Positions 10,821 through 23,262 of a DNA stretch of 42,504 nt are shown piece by piece. The position numbers were made by a program, and so were the translations under genes. This stretch comes from Paramacrobiotus richtersi (taxonomy: Eukaryota > Tardigrada > Eutardigrada > Parachela > Macrobiotidae), in assembly GCA_034698045.1 (NCBI GenBank), contig JAQGAU010000090.1:1-42504 (forward strand), written 5' to 3'. The notes below the pieces were generated by a model, which had not been told where the DNA came from, ran no database searches, and saw only the letters and a list, made by a program, of their open reading frames with translations. Every line of letters starts with the position of its first letter. The first letter of the stretch is position 1.

Positions 10821-12359
10821 CTCGATTACATACCGTACAGTATACCCGAACTAGCGTTACCCGGTTGCCTATCATTATTCATCGGGCAACCTCATCAGAA
10901 ATAAGCCAGCTGTTGCTGGACCAGCCTTCTATCCACTTAGACCTGCGCTCACAAGAAGGATCTAGCTGCGCACGTGAAGGCGCGAACATGAAACTTCAAG
11001 GTGCCAACCCTGTGCAAACACTTAGCTGGAACTGTAACCAAGATTTTACGGCTACTACAACTCAAATCCAACCTAATTCGACAACTGCATAATCTCCCTT
11101 ATCAGAAGGTCTCCGTCGAGTACGGTGTCACTTACGGTCAACCGGAGAACACTCTTCGCCTGGCTGAATGGCTGTAATGGCGAAGCACCAGAAAAGCAAA
11201 CTGCGCTTTGACATTGCCGATTGACTGTTTACAAGTTATTGGTTAACATCTCGATTTTGGCGAGTTCATTTCGTACTGTGTAAAGTAAGAGTCCACACTG
11301 CAAGAAAGCTTTTCACCTGTGACATGTTATGACGCAGTTCTTTAATGCTCATTCAAAGCAACTACGCAAAGCAACAGAGTGCAGCAATGCAATAACGAGC
11401 GAAAAAGTTCATGGAAACGGATGTCTATGGAAGCCCAGAACTGGCAAAAGGGCACTACTTTTTATTGTGCTTAGTACTTACCAAGGCTGGCTTTTCCTGA
11501 CTGGAACTCCTGCCCGGTTCGAATTCCTAATTTCCTACGGTTGTTGCTGGACTACGTGGGTATAACGAGTACGACTTGGAGAAAACGGTACCTCAGTTTC
11601 TAACTTGGCTGCATCAAGAGATTCAAGATATGTCTATCACCGTAGTTGTAGAGATATACTAAAATCGCTCGGATATGTTTGGTAATGTTGCCGATCAAAA
11701 CCATTCCGTATACTATATGGCAAAGCGCTCCTGCAGAATCCGAAGTACCAGAGCAGGGTCGCTGCACTGCGGTCGCAAACGTTACATGACGTTGTACAAT
11801 TAACTAACGGCAGGCTAATGTGACGTCTGTAGACTTTATATTGTATGGACAGCAGCAGCCTTGTATTATAGTTTTGCCTAGCGTTTGGTTGGACAATATA
11901 ATATTTAGAGTATTTTCTACGCTAGTTAGTTAATTAGTAATGTTAGTTAATTTGTGTGTATGCATTTCTTGCGTCAGTAACTGTACAGTTTATAGACTCA
12001 AACATGCTCAGCAAATTCAGCCGTCTGAATTTTCCACCGCATGAAACCTGTGAGCCAACCTTATGTTTCCTGATCAGAATCTGGGCCATACTAGGAGAGT
12101 TAACTGCGTCACAACACGGTTACGCGTAGAAGAATTATCATGTATTAACGATTTAATTATCGATTAGCCTGCTAGCTCGTCGTTGATGTGTATAGTGGAG
12201 CTTTGATGCATGACTTCATTACGAGTGCGAAGGATCACTGTTTTGTGTTCTCAGCGCAGATAACCGTATGTCATTTTACTCGATCTCGAGACATTAACAA
12301 GCTGTCGTAGGCTTTCTTTCGCATGCAGCCGTCCAGTATTTACTCAAAATCACAGACTT
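10821..12359. other. Intergenic region, no gene recognised; right part is the duplicated 3' flank of copy B
   Basis: Short open frames at 10865-11092 and 11329-11565 show no domain, signal peptide or paralogue here. Sequence around 11700-11890 matches the flank around 3720-3910 beyond copy A. A missing first exon of the Ig gene may lie in the left few hundred bases, but I could not identify it. Confidence 0.5.
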
Positions 12360-15300
12360 TTATTGCATGGGATGAGGGTGTGCGTCGTATAATAACGCAA
12401 AAAGACACACTAATCCTGCTATTGCTTTCCAGGTTACGTCCGAATAATACCGACATTGTATAAACCTCAATGAAACCTTTCGAGATGAATCAGCGCCGCT
12501 GGTTTCCCCTGACCGCAGCGAGCCCGAGCCATCTGAATTGCCGCTACGCTCATCGGTCTGCGGTATCTTGACATCATCTTCCCATTCCCGAATAATTGGT
12601 CTCACGGGAGCCGGTACTGTGCGGTTGGTGAACCATCCAACAAACTTCTGCGAGTGCAGCGTCTGCACGATAAATGGCATCGAATGCTTCACTTTGATGA
12701 ATGCAGTCGTACTCCTTTCACAAGCTCTACGAACCGTCGAAAACAATGAGCCAAACAAACTGATCCGAGTAATTTTTGGATAGATAGACAAATACTGCCA
12801 TACCAACAAACGCCGTGCGTCAAAAGAGCTTACTCATGAGCTGCGCTATGGAAAGGCGTTACAGCGAACTGGTGCCATTGCTCGCCCAACGCTTTCGATG
12901 ATTTTTTGCACACGAGAGAACCACCCCAGTCTGCGCCGCATCTGCGAAGACACGTAGTTAGCGCTCGTCTGATCAAGTAAGTGCAACAGGTCGACGGTAC
13001 AGCTACTGCTCGTTGTTTACAAATAAGAAAATACGTTCCAGAAGCAGACATACATGCCCTGTTTCCCCCCGGCCAAGACACACTGCACGTCGGGTTGATG
13101 TCCCTGCAGCACACACTCCGTAGCGGGAAGAATGGGAGCACTAACTTGCTTCAGTTTTCCGAATGATAGGAGAGACATCACCGGATCATCCCGCTCCTCA
13201 TCGGTTACATTCTGGATTCCGCATCCGGCCGTGTAGCACACTTCCCCGCCCAGCGGTCCCATGTTAGGTCGTGGTAAACATATGGCTTTGACGCCTTCCA
13301 TGGTTAACACCGTATCCTAGTGAAGTCATTGCTTGTTTCCTTTTCATACTAATGTGATTGTTCTGGCTGCTTTTAGCGCCAGCAGGACAGTGTCACTTTA
13401 GTAACGAAATCTCTCATACGTGCAATACATAAACGTTCGTTAAAATTTAACAAAACAAATGTTCGAAATATTCAATTTTAGTACAAGCAAATATGTAGAA
13501 AAATAAGTCGCGGCGATATCTGTTCTTGTAGAAAGGTCGTAGCGAACGGCCAAATACATAAATGCTTTAAACCGAGTTTCATACATTAAAAAGTATTTTA
13601 ATTTTAGAGAATGCTGAAAGTTGAGAAAAGAAAAAAAGTTGAGAAAGTTTAAACTTTTAGAGAAAGTTGCGCTTGAAACAATCCTCGTGCCCATACGAAC
13701 TTTTTCGCACAAGTTGCGAAAGAATTGATTCATAGCGAGATTATGGCGTAGCAGAAGCCAGAAATCATGTGGGTGCGACTGTGACCGGCAAAACTGTCAA
13801 AACGGTTATTTCTTCCTGTGAACCCGCAGATGCGTTCACTGGACGGTTTAGCCCGCCAGCCGCGTCAAAAGTTCTCGCTATGAAAGAGTATTTCCTAAAA
13901 TAGCATAAAGACATTTCTGAAAAATTCTTTTCGCTTTCAGTTTTTTTAGAAACCGCATACGATGGTCGTATTTCAGGGAGTTGTCCGCAGTTTCACAGAT
14001 ATTCAGCTCTAACCTGTTCAAAGTCAAACCCCATCTAGATATGTCTCTATTTCTCCTAAGAAATGTGGTTTTTCAAGCAAGCGATTAAAATTAACGACTG
14101 GTACCTTCTTTAGAAGAAGGAGCGCCGTATCGTATTTCCACCCGGGTTTTTTGCGGTACAACGGATGTGCGAATACCTTCTCCACGCCCACTTGAAGATG
14201 TTGAGGGGTATCCCGTCCATCGCAGGTCTGTGGCAAAAACGACACCGTGATAACATTTTCCCTACAAATAAACCACCAAGAACTCATTGATCGAAAACCC
14301 AACCAAACAGCTACGGTCCTCTGAACTATCGCTGGCAATCTAACTGTTTTTTTCTGGTAGGACAGCAAAAATTTTGGTTTGCACTCACGGCACTGTTTTT
14401 TCTCCCTTTACAACAACATCGCCTTGTGTTAGGATCCAGCGTGGTCCAATCTAAATGTCACAGAGAAAACACGCTGCAACGATGTGGCTATGGCTTTAAT
14501 ATTTTTCGCTGCACTCCCGTCTCGTTGAATAACAATAAGAATAAACTATGCTATCCGCTACTGCTACTCATAACTGGACTGGATGATGCTTTTCGGCGTG
14601 ACCTTTCTGCTGATCCATATTTACGGACATAAGTGAGACTAGAGTGCTCCAAGAGTCCAAGTCAAAAGAAAACGAAGAAATTTCGTCGAACTCTGCGCAG
14701 CTATAACATTGTGGCAGAGTGATATGACGCTGTTATTAATGGTTATGATACTGTTGGTACCTTGCTAGCGTGCTTACTGGAGCCTGTGAATATGAGAAAG
14801 TTTATAATCCTGCCACCCCGAGACGGCGAGTACTATTTCTGACGACATACAGTCTCTACAAAGAGCCCGCCTAGCCCTAAACCACCGTGAATACGGGTGA
14901 GCTCCACTTGAACTTTCTGATATCCGGGATCCATCAAGCCCCAGTAAGCATGCCAGCGAGGCAACTTTCTTTCAAAGTCTGTATATAGCCGCTTACCACA
15001 GTGCCTCCTGCTGAGCCACACGTGCTTTCGATAAGAACCTGCCAAGGCCAGCTGTCCACCGATGCCTGAACGAAACCTTATTGTTAGGGACTTAGGGCTT
15101 CGCCGGCAGAAATCCTACAATATGTCATAAGGTGCTTACTTCAACTCCGCCTATGATTCGAAGGTTTGTTCCCACAGCATCAGGAGGAATCTTCGGTTTA
15201 CCACAGTCGGTAGTGCAGATTTCATCCTCGCCCTGTGGACAGTCTTTCTTCCCTGTTTAAAAAGCACATAAGGCACTAACTGCGCACGGAGTGAATGGTG

Positions 15301-16662
15301 ACATTCTTCCGGTTGTTGCAACGTGCGGCAAACTGACCGTCACATATCGCTTCCAGTATCGCGCATTTGCTAGGGTCGGATGGGCACCGCAAAGCCGTTT
15401 GTCCGCATTCAACTCCTACAGGGCGAATGGTCAGCATGCTGTCAGTTAAACCCAGTTTGCCACAATGTCGTACGCGACAGTTTCAGGGTTACTGTGTCGT
15501 CCAATGTCGCTGTGACGTAATAGAGCTGGATCTGTATCAGCTGTAATAACAAAATAGAAAACAGTCGCATTCTTCACAATAATTTCAATATGGAAAGCTA
15601 AGCTAGTTAATATATCGTTTCGTTAGCTGTGCTAAACGCCCGTTCCGCAGTTTTCCCGTGAAATGAAACTGTTTCCGACCGCGATGAGACCCCACTCACC
15701 ACATAATCCGTATAGGACAGTATATCCACTGGTTGTTGCTCACATAATTTTCCAGTTAACTTCTCCCGATCTGCCAACAGCCACACTCTGGAAAATGTCG
15801 GTCGTGTAATTTTAGTCCGAAAGAAATTACGAGTACGTGATTGTACATTGGCCGTCCCAGATTGTGAGGTACTCATCCAGACAGAGTGGTCGGGCTTGTT
15901 CTCCTGATGTGGCTTGCGGAAGACGGGATGCTTCTACCCGAACCTACAAGAGTTTGCTGATTAGAACTCTTTAAAATACACAGATTTGACCACACTTATG
16001 TGCCAAAGAGAATCTACAACAATCTAATTATGGTGCTATTTGACGATCTTTTGAAAAGAAATAAGAAGTAAAACTGTCTTGCGACGGGAAAGTTTTCCAA
16101 CAGAATGCAAAACATGTTTGGACACCAGGTGCTGCTTTGGCCTGACTCCTACAACTTCTGCTTTCTCAGTGTAAGACTTCTAAAACGGTGCAAGTTTGTA
16201 CAGCATGTTTGTGGAGACAGAGGAAAGCTAGGGGAAAATCATTTTGTCGATTACGCAATATGTTTATTCATAGTACTTCTAACCTTTTTACTGCACTAGA
16301 CTGCACTTTACGGATAGGCTCCATAGTTCTGGGGAGTTTATATTAAATCCTGCATCACTGATTCCAGAATGTTCACTTTCGTTGCGTGCACAGCGCAAAC
16401 GACTGTAATTAACGGTTCATACCTGTACTGCTTGCCCGCTGCCATCAACCCGCAGCACGACCCTGGGATCCGTCGTCGGGTTCAGTGGGAGACTCGTGCC
16501 ATCCCAGGATAGCGACCATTTCGCATACTGGACGGTTAACTGAGCACTTTCTCGGGTTAGACTAATATTCCGTGTAACAGAGTCGATGGGAAAGCCGTGT
16601 ACTCGATGAATGTGAGTTGTGTATATGAGCAGAATACGCAGCGCTCCAACCGTGAAAATCAT
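12360..16662 (-). CDS. CUB-LDLa-trypsin-fold pseudoprotease, copy B (complete)
   Basis: Twelve exons with the same phases as copy A: 16662-16423, 15943-15847, 15785-15700, 15540-15474, 15415-15338, 15252-15140, 15065-14997, 14450-14389, 14261-14105, 13316-13054, 12941-12834 and 12726-12360; about 568 residues. Order: signal peptide (1-23), CUB-like domain (about 25-163), LDLa repeat (165-205), activation site RIIGGVE (about 221-227), trypsin fold to about residue 480, then a Ser/Gly/Glu-rich tail with a hydrophobic stretch (AIAGLVCLFALL). The His57 region is WILTQGD, Asp102 is present in YDTALL, and the Ser195 loop is ADWGG, so Ser is Trp. The scaffold cysteines around the Ser loop (GSLVC) and CLPRPN are kept. 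It is a serine protease homologue without catalysis. The frame is open to the stop, unlike copy A. A role as an extracellular binding or clotting cofactor is inference from arthropod homologues. Confidence 0.88.
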
Positions 16663-17897
16663 CAGATGCTGGATGGATTGCTGTGGTGAAGAGTAACTAT
16701 ACAGTGTTCACCATTTCCAAGAGCCTAATTTATGCAAGAAGCCAGATTTATTGCTACAATAGTTTTAGGTTTTATCGAACCACAACTCAACGTGTTTCGA
16801 TGCAGTAGCCATGGCAGTAACACGATACGCACTGCGAAAGTGGTTTCAGTCTCTTCACTTGCTGTTCATTTTAATTCCAACAGACCGGCGCAAATGTTGC
16901 GCCTTGGCGCGTGTCAGATGCACCTAAAAAGGTCACTCTGTGCGAATGCTGTAATCAGATACCATTAGCCAGTCAGTCTTATCCTTACACTTATTTTTCT
17001 CAGGTTCTTAGTTTTCAGTAGACAGTTTCATTTCCAAATGAATCTTGAAATTAAACGGTCAGTCGAATGTAATCCGAGCGCTTTTGTTTGGGTTCGTTGA
17101 GCGGTTAATGTTGCTGTGGTTGGTGCTTCATAATGAGCTGATACAAGATCTGCCCTGATGATTGTTTTCCTCCAGTATGCGTTCCCTTGAAGCGCTTTTG
17201 AGGCAGTATTAATCTAAATGCTCCAAAAGGCTTTCTACCGATACTGTGCACCATGTGCGGTAACAGCAGAAATGTTTTTTTAGACTGCGTTAACGGAATG
17301 CGAACTACCAAGGCATTGCTCTACTAGAACTACTAGTGAACTACTGGTTGTTGCATTTATGTTTGACAGGTTACAGGTCTTTTTCATGCAGTTTCTAGAC
17401 ACGCTGATGATGTTAAATTGCTGATCAGACGTGCATATACAGTACATGCTCAAATTCGCCTGTAATTAGAACTTTAGCAGGTATATGTTCACTCCGCAAT
17501 TGTCGCGCTTCTTGCGCTGTCCAAAACCTTTTACCTTGTAGTCTAGCTTAACGGTTCGGTTCCCCATGTTATGAACGCGAACGGATCTCCGGGACAGCGC
17601 TCGTCAACAGAGAACAGTTGCATTGTGTGCTCCATGCAATGCAGTACATTTTAAAGAGTAATACAGATACTCGTAACACAAACTTTGAAACTGCTGTTCA
17701 TTCGAATGATCCGACGACAGTAACTTTATTCTTCCTTACTTAAAGCAACAAGTGCTTATTGCTGTGCTATGGTACAATATATGGGTACAAAATTAAAACA
17801 AGTACCATTTTTAAAGCAAAAAGTAAAACGAGTACCATTTTATCATCAAGCAGAGCACTCTGTTACTTTCTATCGAATTAGTTTGTTTAACACTGCG
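16663..17897. other. Intergenic region; left part duplicated upstream flank of copy B
   Basis: The first 380 bases resemble 9154-9480 upstream of copy A. Farther right, near 17795-17842, AGTACCATTTT occurs twice within about 30 bases in an A-rich setting. A 68-codon minus-strand open frame (17311-17105) has no signal peptide or recognisable motif and is not called as a gene. Confidence 0.45.
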
Positions 17898-18179
17898 CTA
17901 ACCACTGCAGGGGCAGGAGCAAGTGGATGTTTGGGCTGAAGGTCGATTGTAATGCGCCCAGGGATTACTCATGGAGCCAAAAATCCGCTTGTTCCGCGGA
18001 TGAGCCAGTGCATCGGGCGCCGGAGCCATTTGGTACGCGTAATCCGGTCTATTCTGCGCGTATGCTGACTCCAGCGGCTGCAGGTCCTCGGCTCCATAGG
18101 CGTATTCCTGGGCCGCGGCCCATTTACCGCTGATTAACGCCACACTGGCGATCATGATCCAGGTTTTCAAGCAATGCAT
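17898..18179 (-). CDS. Small secreted Cys-rich peptide precursor (93 residues)
   Basis: The frame starts at an ATG encoding MHCLKTWIMIASVALI, a clear signal peptide ending near KWAAAQ. The next 45 residues are acidic and rich in Tyr, Ala and Pro with repeats of a YAYG/SAYA/DYAYQ type. A dibasic site (PRNKR) follows, then a 28-residue C-terminal part starting IFGSMSNPWAHYNR and ending in CSCPCSG. The layout of signal, spacer, KR site and short Cys-containing end resembles a peptide hormone or small effector precursor. The stop follows SG directly, so a C-terminal amide is not predicted. I do not recognise a family. No intron is needed. Three clustered cysteines are an odd number, so dimerisation or a free thiol is possible. 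Confidence 0.55.
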   Translation of the reverse strand: MHCLKTWIMIASVALISGKWAAAQEYAYGAEDLQPLESAYAQNRPDYAYQMAPAPDALAHPRNKRIFGSMSNPWAHYNRPSAQTSTCSCPCSG

Positions 18180-19694
18180 TGCTCCGAATAACAATCAGCT
18201 TCCGTGTACGGTATAATAGGTTATAAGTTTATGAACTGAATCGATGACTTCTCAATGGAGACCAAACCTGTGACTTACTGATAGTTATCTAAAAAGAAAG
18301 AAAGAAATCTGGTTGCCAAGACGAGCTCTGTGTGTCCAAGAACGTGTTGTCCAGCGTGAAAAAGATAACATAGTTCAACACTAACCTTGTGGCTGATATT
18401 ATGACATCTTAACTTCCTCTGTGCCGCTCAAATGCGGAAAATATAGCATGCGTCTTATGATGTGTTCAGCATTTTAATGGGTTTTATTGAATGCACTTTA
18501 TTTCGGAAAAGTAAAAACGCCTTCGGACGGTTACCGTGGCTTGACACAGACAAACTAACAAAACAAGCAGGAAGCTATAGTCAGTAAATCAAACCTTAGT
18601 ACTTAGCGCGTTATGCGCGGGCTTTTGCATTTCTGGTTTTTTGCCACCGTCCTTGAATCAAACTATGCCGTGACCAATCAAACATTCACTTCGGAGCACT
18701 ACCTACAGATTATACCTGATTTATTACTCGAATTTTTTTAATTTCTTAATATGCAGTCGTCTTCATTTTGCGATGTGTAAACTTGAAATCTCTTCTACTC
18801 ATTACACAAGCCATAGAGGATCGCTGTAAACGTCAACAGTGGATCGACACCGTATAATTTAGCATGCCAAACAGACTTTCTGGAAGTAACCGGGAAATAG
18901 ACCGAAGGCTTAAAAGTTGGCAGGGTCATTACTAGTAAACAGGATAATTATCTATATACTGTAATAACGTCTGTGTGATAACGTCTACGTAAATGTTGGC
19001 TCGCAAACCTTATGCCACAGCGACACATCGTATGTTACTGTATCTGTGCGAACCAAAAACTAATATGTTTTCGAAACACTGTACACCACTCTGACGCGAG
19101 ACGCAGATGATTTGTTCAACGGTACAGATACCATTGTTCCCTGTCACTTCCCGATCAAACTAACTGCGCACATTATTAGGTGTGACAAGCCGAAGTTTGG
19201 CAGGAGCTAGGAAAGCTGCACTCAATTGTGATTGCTTTATTCTAGATGGATAGCGCCATTTGATAATGAATGCTTGTCGGAAGATGATGAAAACAATACC
19301 CGTCCTGACCTGGAAGACATTCTCTTACTTGCGATTCAGTCGTATACATGTCGGTAGCACGAAAATGTCAGTAACGCCAAGAAGGGTCACATCTCTTCTG
19401 CTAGTATTCATCAGCACTTAATTTCCGGCTAATACAATTATGTTTCAACCAACCACCCACACAATATAAATGCCTGTTCACCAAACTTGTCAGTGATGAG
19501 CGCTTCCTAGTTCCTGCTTTCCGCATAAAGGTGGCTTTTTCTGGTGAATTTGACAGTTTCACTTATATTGCCCAAGCCATCCACCTTATTGTTAGATCGA
19601 CTTGATTCTTCTTAGTAAACAGTGTGTATCGTGATAAACAAGGACCTGGTTTCTTTTTCCCAGCATTGGCCTCTGCAAGTTCCTTTGAAGCACG
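18180..19694. other. Intergenic region, nothing recognised
   Basis: This lies upstream of both the secreted-peptide gene (minus) and the receptor gene (plus), so it should hold two promoters. I see no long open frame, no tRNA-like fold and no transposon ends. Confidence 0.5.
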
Positions 19695-21409
19695 ATGCTG
19701 CAGATTGTCGACAATAATACTGTAACGACGAACGTGACCGTGTTCTCGCAATGGACACTTAGCGCGAGTGTATCCCCTCTCACCGGTATCAGAATCTGCA
19801 TCGGCGTGCTGTCCTTCGGCCTCAACATTGCACTCCTTATACTGCACGCCATAAAACCTGCCTACATCACCCATTTCACTATTTACCTTATATTCCTGTA
19901 CATAACCAACACAGTTTATTTGCTGGGAGCGTCCCCGTTCATCTACCTCAGCGAAGTGTACAAGATCGACATTGGCTACTACGGCATGTCGGCGTGCATG
20001 TTCTTCAACTATTTTCAACGGGTGGTCAGTATTGTGCCGGTCATGTGTCATACCCTCATCGCGTTGAATCGCTTCTGGGCGCTGCAGTACCCCATTCACT
20101 ACCGGGAGCGGCATACGAAAAAGGTCTGGCCGGTGTAACATGCTGCCTTTTGTAGATAGCGCGGTTGTATAGTAAAACACTGTATTGAGCGTTTAAAGAC
20201 ATCGCCGTCGTCATTCGGGAAGAATGCAAATACAGCTAACTACCTTGTTAGCGGCAAACTAAGAACACAATCAACAAGGAAGAATGCAATCAAGCCAGCT
20301 AGCGAACGATATTCAGAAACATGGACAAAAGCTGTTTGATCAATAACTTCGTCGAAGTCTTACAAAATTATGTTGCTTACGATTGAGCAACTTTCTTCAG
20401 GAAACGTATGCAGCTTGTAGTATAAAAGAATGGCTAAATTTACAGTACAGGCTCTAGATTCGTAGCACTCACTACCGAAGTTCCACAAATGTTTCAAGAG
20501 CATTTCATGGACATCTTTGCTTTGCTCTTGCTGATCGTACTGGCCTACCCCTTTTGTAGAAACAGGTATTAGGAATGACAAATAGGAAAGGAATTCATTT
20601 TGTAGGAACAGTAATAGGAATACAAGTATGAATAGGAATCGGAACTCGGGAGCAGGAATGTTCGAGCCAGGAAGGAATAGAAATACACACATTTACATAA
20701 TTTACTGGCCATGGCTCTTTCAAGTTTCCAGTGCAGTAACACTTATTTTGTTACTACCGTATGCTGTTCAAGTGCTTGTCTCTTTTACGTGTGTTATCGT
20801 TCTTGTTGAAGAGGGCTCTTTCGGTTTCATTAGGTCGCCGTGCTCATCTGCCTGGCAATGCTCATCTACACCCACCTGGTGAAGATGCCGGCCTACATCA
20901 TCTACACACCCGCGCGTTTCCACACATCTTCATCCCCGAAATGCGACGACCCGGCGGTGGCCAGCTGGGTCCACTGGGCACGCACGGACATCTGCATCAA
21001 CCGTTTGGCTCCGTTACTTCTCATCGTTGGTCTATACATCTACCTGATCTACCAACGCCACCAACGAAGGCAGCGAAAAATCGGCAACACACCAAACAAC
21101 CGCAGAAGCCTGAAAACTCGCAGCCAGACAACGGAAGATGCAGTGCCAGTAAACCGGTACCGACCAGCACCGAATCTCCGTGGTACGGTCCACCGGAGCG
21201 TTGTACGACCGTTTCTGGTGCTGACGCTGACGACCGTCGGAGTGATTGTGTGCTGGCTGCCATTGGACATTGTCTTTGTGTTGCTGTGGTTCGCTAACGT
21301 GAGGACTTCGGCCACTGTGTTTACCGCTTGTCATATGCTGTATACGCTGCAGATTTTGTTTGATCCGTTGATGTGGATTATTAGTCTGCGTAAAATTAAT
21401 CAAAGATAG
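19695..21409 (+). CDS. Rhodopsin-family (class A) G protein-coupled receptor, divergent
   Basis: Two exons (19695-20132 and 20834-21409) join in phase 0 inside transmembrane helix 4 (KVWP then VAVLICLAMLIY), giving 337 residues. The short N-terminus has glycosylation sequons (NNT, NVT). Seven hydrophobic helices can be followed: helix 1 near residues 32-52, helix 2 near 60-80, helix 3 with a Cys (MSACMFF) that can pair with Cys in PKCDDP of loop 2, helix 4 at the splice join, helix 5 (LAPLLLIVGLYIYLIY), a basic third loop, helix 6 with CWLP, and helix 7 ending DPLMWIISLRK. The helix 3 motif is LNRFWALQYP, keeping the Arg but not the Asp of DRY. The helix 7 motif is DPLMW instead of NPxxY. It is a plasma-membrane receptor of unknown ligand. 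AATAAA signals follow at 21501 and 21788. Confidence 0.85.
20555..20690. repeat. Degenerate AATAGGAAT-type simple repeat in the receptor intron
   Basis: The middle of the intron is built of imperfect GGAAT and ATAGGAA units repeated many times, with purines almost only on the plus strand. It looks like a decayed microsatellite. It creates the long minus-strand open frame here, which is not a gene. Confidence 0.6.
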
Positions 21410-23262
21410 GCTCGGTTGAAGATGTTGTTCATGCTGATTTGCATCTCGTACTTTTATTCACTGCTCACCTGATTGTTCCCCTAATGCTCATCAACTTCGT
21501 AATAAAAGTTACAAACACCAGCATGCATCTTGGAAAAACTACGCTGTCATTTCGGATATTCTACCTCCAACAAAAAAAGGGGGCAGTCAGAAAAAACGAA
21601 ATGTCGCTACAGTAACAATTGAATTTTACATGTTATTAACAGTGATAAGGCTCAATTGTTACTGTTGTACATCTGTTCTTGAAATTAAGCGAGGGGGGTG
21701 TTATGACAATATTGTTATGCTGTTTATCTTCCCACATACATACTTTGTAATCTGTTCATTTACTGTGCAATGCTTTTTTCTCCTTTAAATAAATTCTGGT
21801 ACGATTATCGCACTAAAAACAGTAGAAGGAGCGTAATGCTTTGCGAAAGCTTCGCATGAAGTGTATACCATGGTACTGACGACGTTTTCCTAACCTGTCA
21901 CTTTATACGAATCCTCTGCCGGAAGAACGGACCGGATGAAATGCACTCCCGTTGGGGAAAAGGTTATGTTTGCCGTGGTAAGAGAAGAAGCCAGTTGAGA
22001 CGGAGACGGTATGCTCACCTCGCAGAGCTATTATTATTCCACAAGACGCGTCGATACAATGTGCACCTGCATTCATCAAACCATTAACAGAGAAAGCGCA
22101 GGGATTTTGACCTTCTTACGCTTTGGTGTTGTACTCATACAAGAATAATCTGTAGCAATAAAAGCATGCGTTGCTCTATTGATAGAACGTTTGATGAGAT
22201 CTTACGGTTTATGGTACCGTAATTCAGTGTTCTAACGTGTCACATAAAAAAATAATTCGATGCCGTCTTTACCTGCCTTGGCGTGTTATGTTTCGCGTGA
22301 AAACATTTGCACTGTTTTCTGTCAAACTTTGACAGTCAAAGCAGTCTTCTGTAACTGACCTTATTGTGCTGTAGCGCTAAAAGAAGCGATTTTGCCATAC
22401 AGGACCTCACAATGCCAATGATTCTAGATCTTCACATTCCTTGAGCGCAATATTGACAAATGCAGCAACATATGTTCCGTGATGTGTAACATTCTATGTT
22501 TATGTGAATTTAATCTAAAATTTTCCCGGCCTCATTAGTACTTCATGTGAACCATTGATCACCAGTTGAAGCATTGGCCACACCGATAATATTGCAGAAT
22601 TAAGTGCGTGAATGTCCGATCAGCTGCGACAGCTATACATTGCCAAAACGGCAGCGGCATCTCGGCGTTGTCTGTCACCACCTAACGTACCAGGGTTTTT
22701 TCTCTGTTAAACGCTTAACCAGTGCGGCTCACAGTGTATCTACACAATCTGTGGAGCAACAGTTCCCCGATAGGCCGCTTTTGGAATGGACCAGATTTTA
22801 CCGTATCCTTCCTCGAGAAAGTGAGTTAATTTTATCCGGTATAACACTATCGGTACAGTACGCAATCTGTTACATATCGGTTACAGCGCCTTAGTTATGG
22901 GGTGAATTAAAAATGACCATGATATCCCGTGAGAATAAATGCACAGTTTTCCGCCTTTACCAGGAACGGACGTAAAACACTTTGAGAAATGTGTATGGAT
23001 TAATTGTACCTGGCACTATTTAACGCTGTATGTATGGCTGTAAATACCGCTGTATTCCAAGATATTTACATGGAATGCTTCTACTGTATGCATATGACGT
23101 CTTCAGGTGGTTGGTTACCCCGTCATTCTTCACTGACACTGTGAAGCAATACAATCAGTGAAACCGAAATCGTTACGTATACAGTACATTACGATGCGAA
23201 TGTTTCTAGATGCTGAAGAAAAAAGACAACTGAAAACGCTCGCTGCTTGATTTGGCATAATA
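21410..23262. other. Gene-poor region after the receptor gene
   Basis: The first 400 bases are probably the receptor 3' UTR, with AATAAA at 21501-21506 and 21788-21793. A 96-codon plus-strand frame at 22604-22894 has no signal peptide, domain or paralogue in the window. I see nothing else that can be supported in this 1.9 kb. Confidence 0.5.

Noticed and set aside
17105-17311. 68-codon minus-strand frame
   Set aside because: Basic, without signal peptide or motif; could not be linked to the secreted-peptide gene.
19563-20180. 205-codon minus-strand open frame
   Set aside because: It is antisense to receptor exon 1, shows no signal peptide or domain, and the plus strand has clear transmembrane helices and splice sites.
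22604-22894. 96-codon plus-strand frame
   Set aside because: No signal peptide, domain, repeat or paralogue; may be chance.
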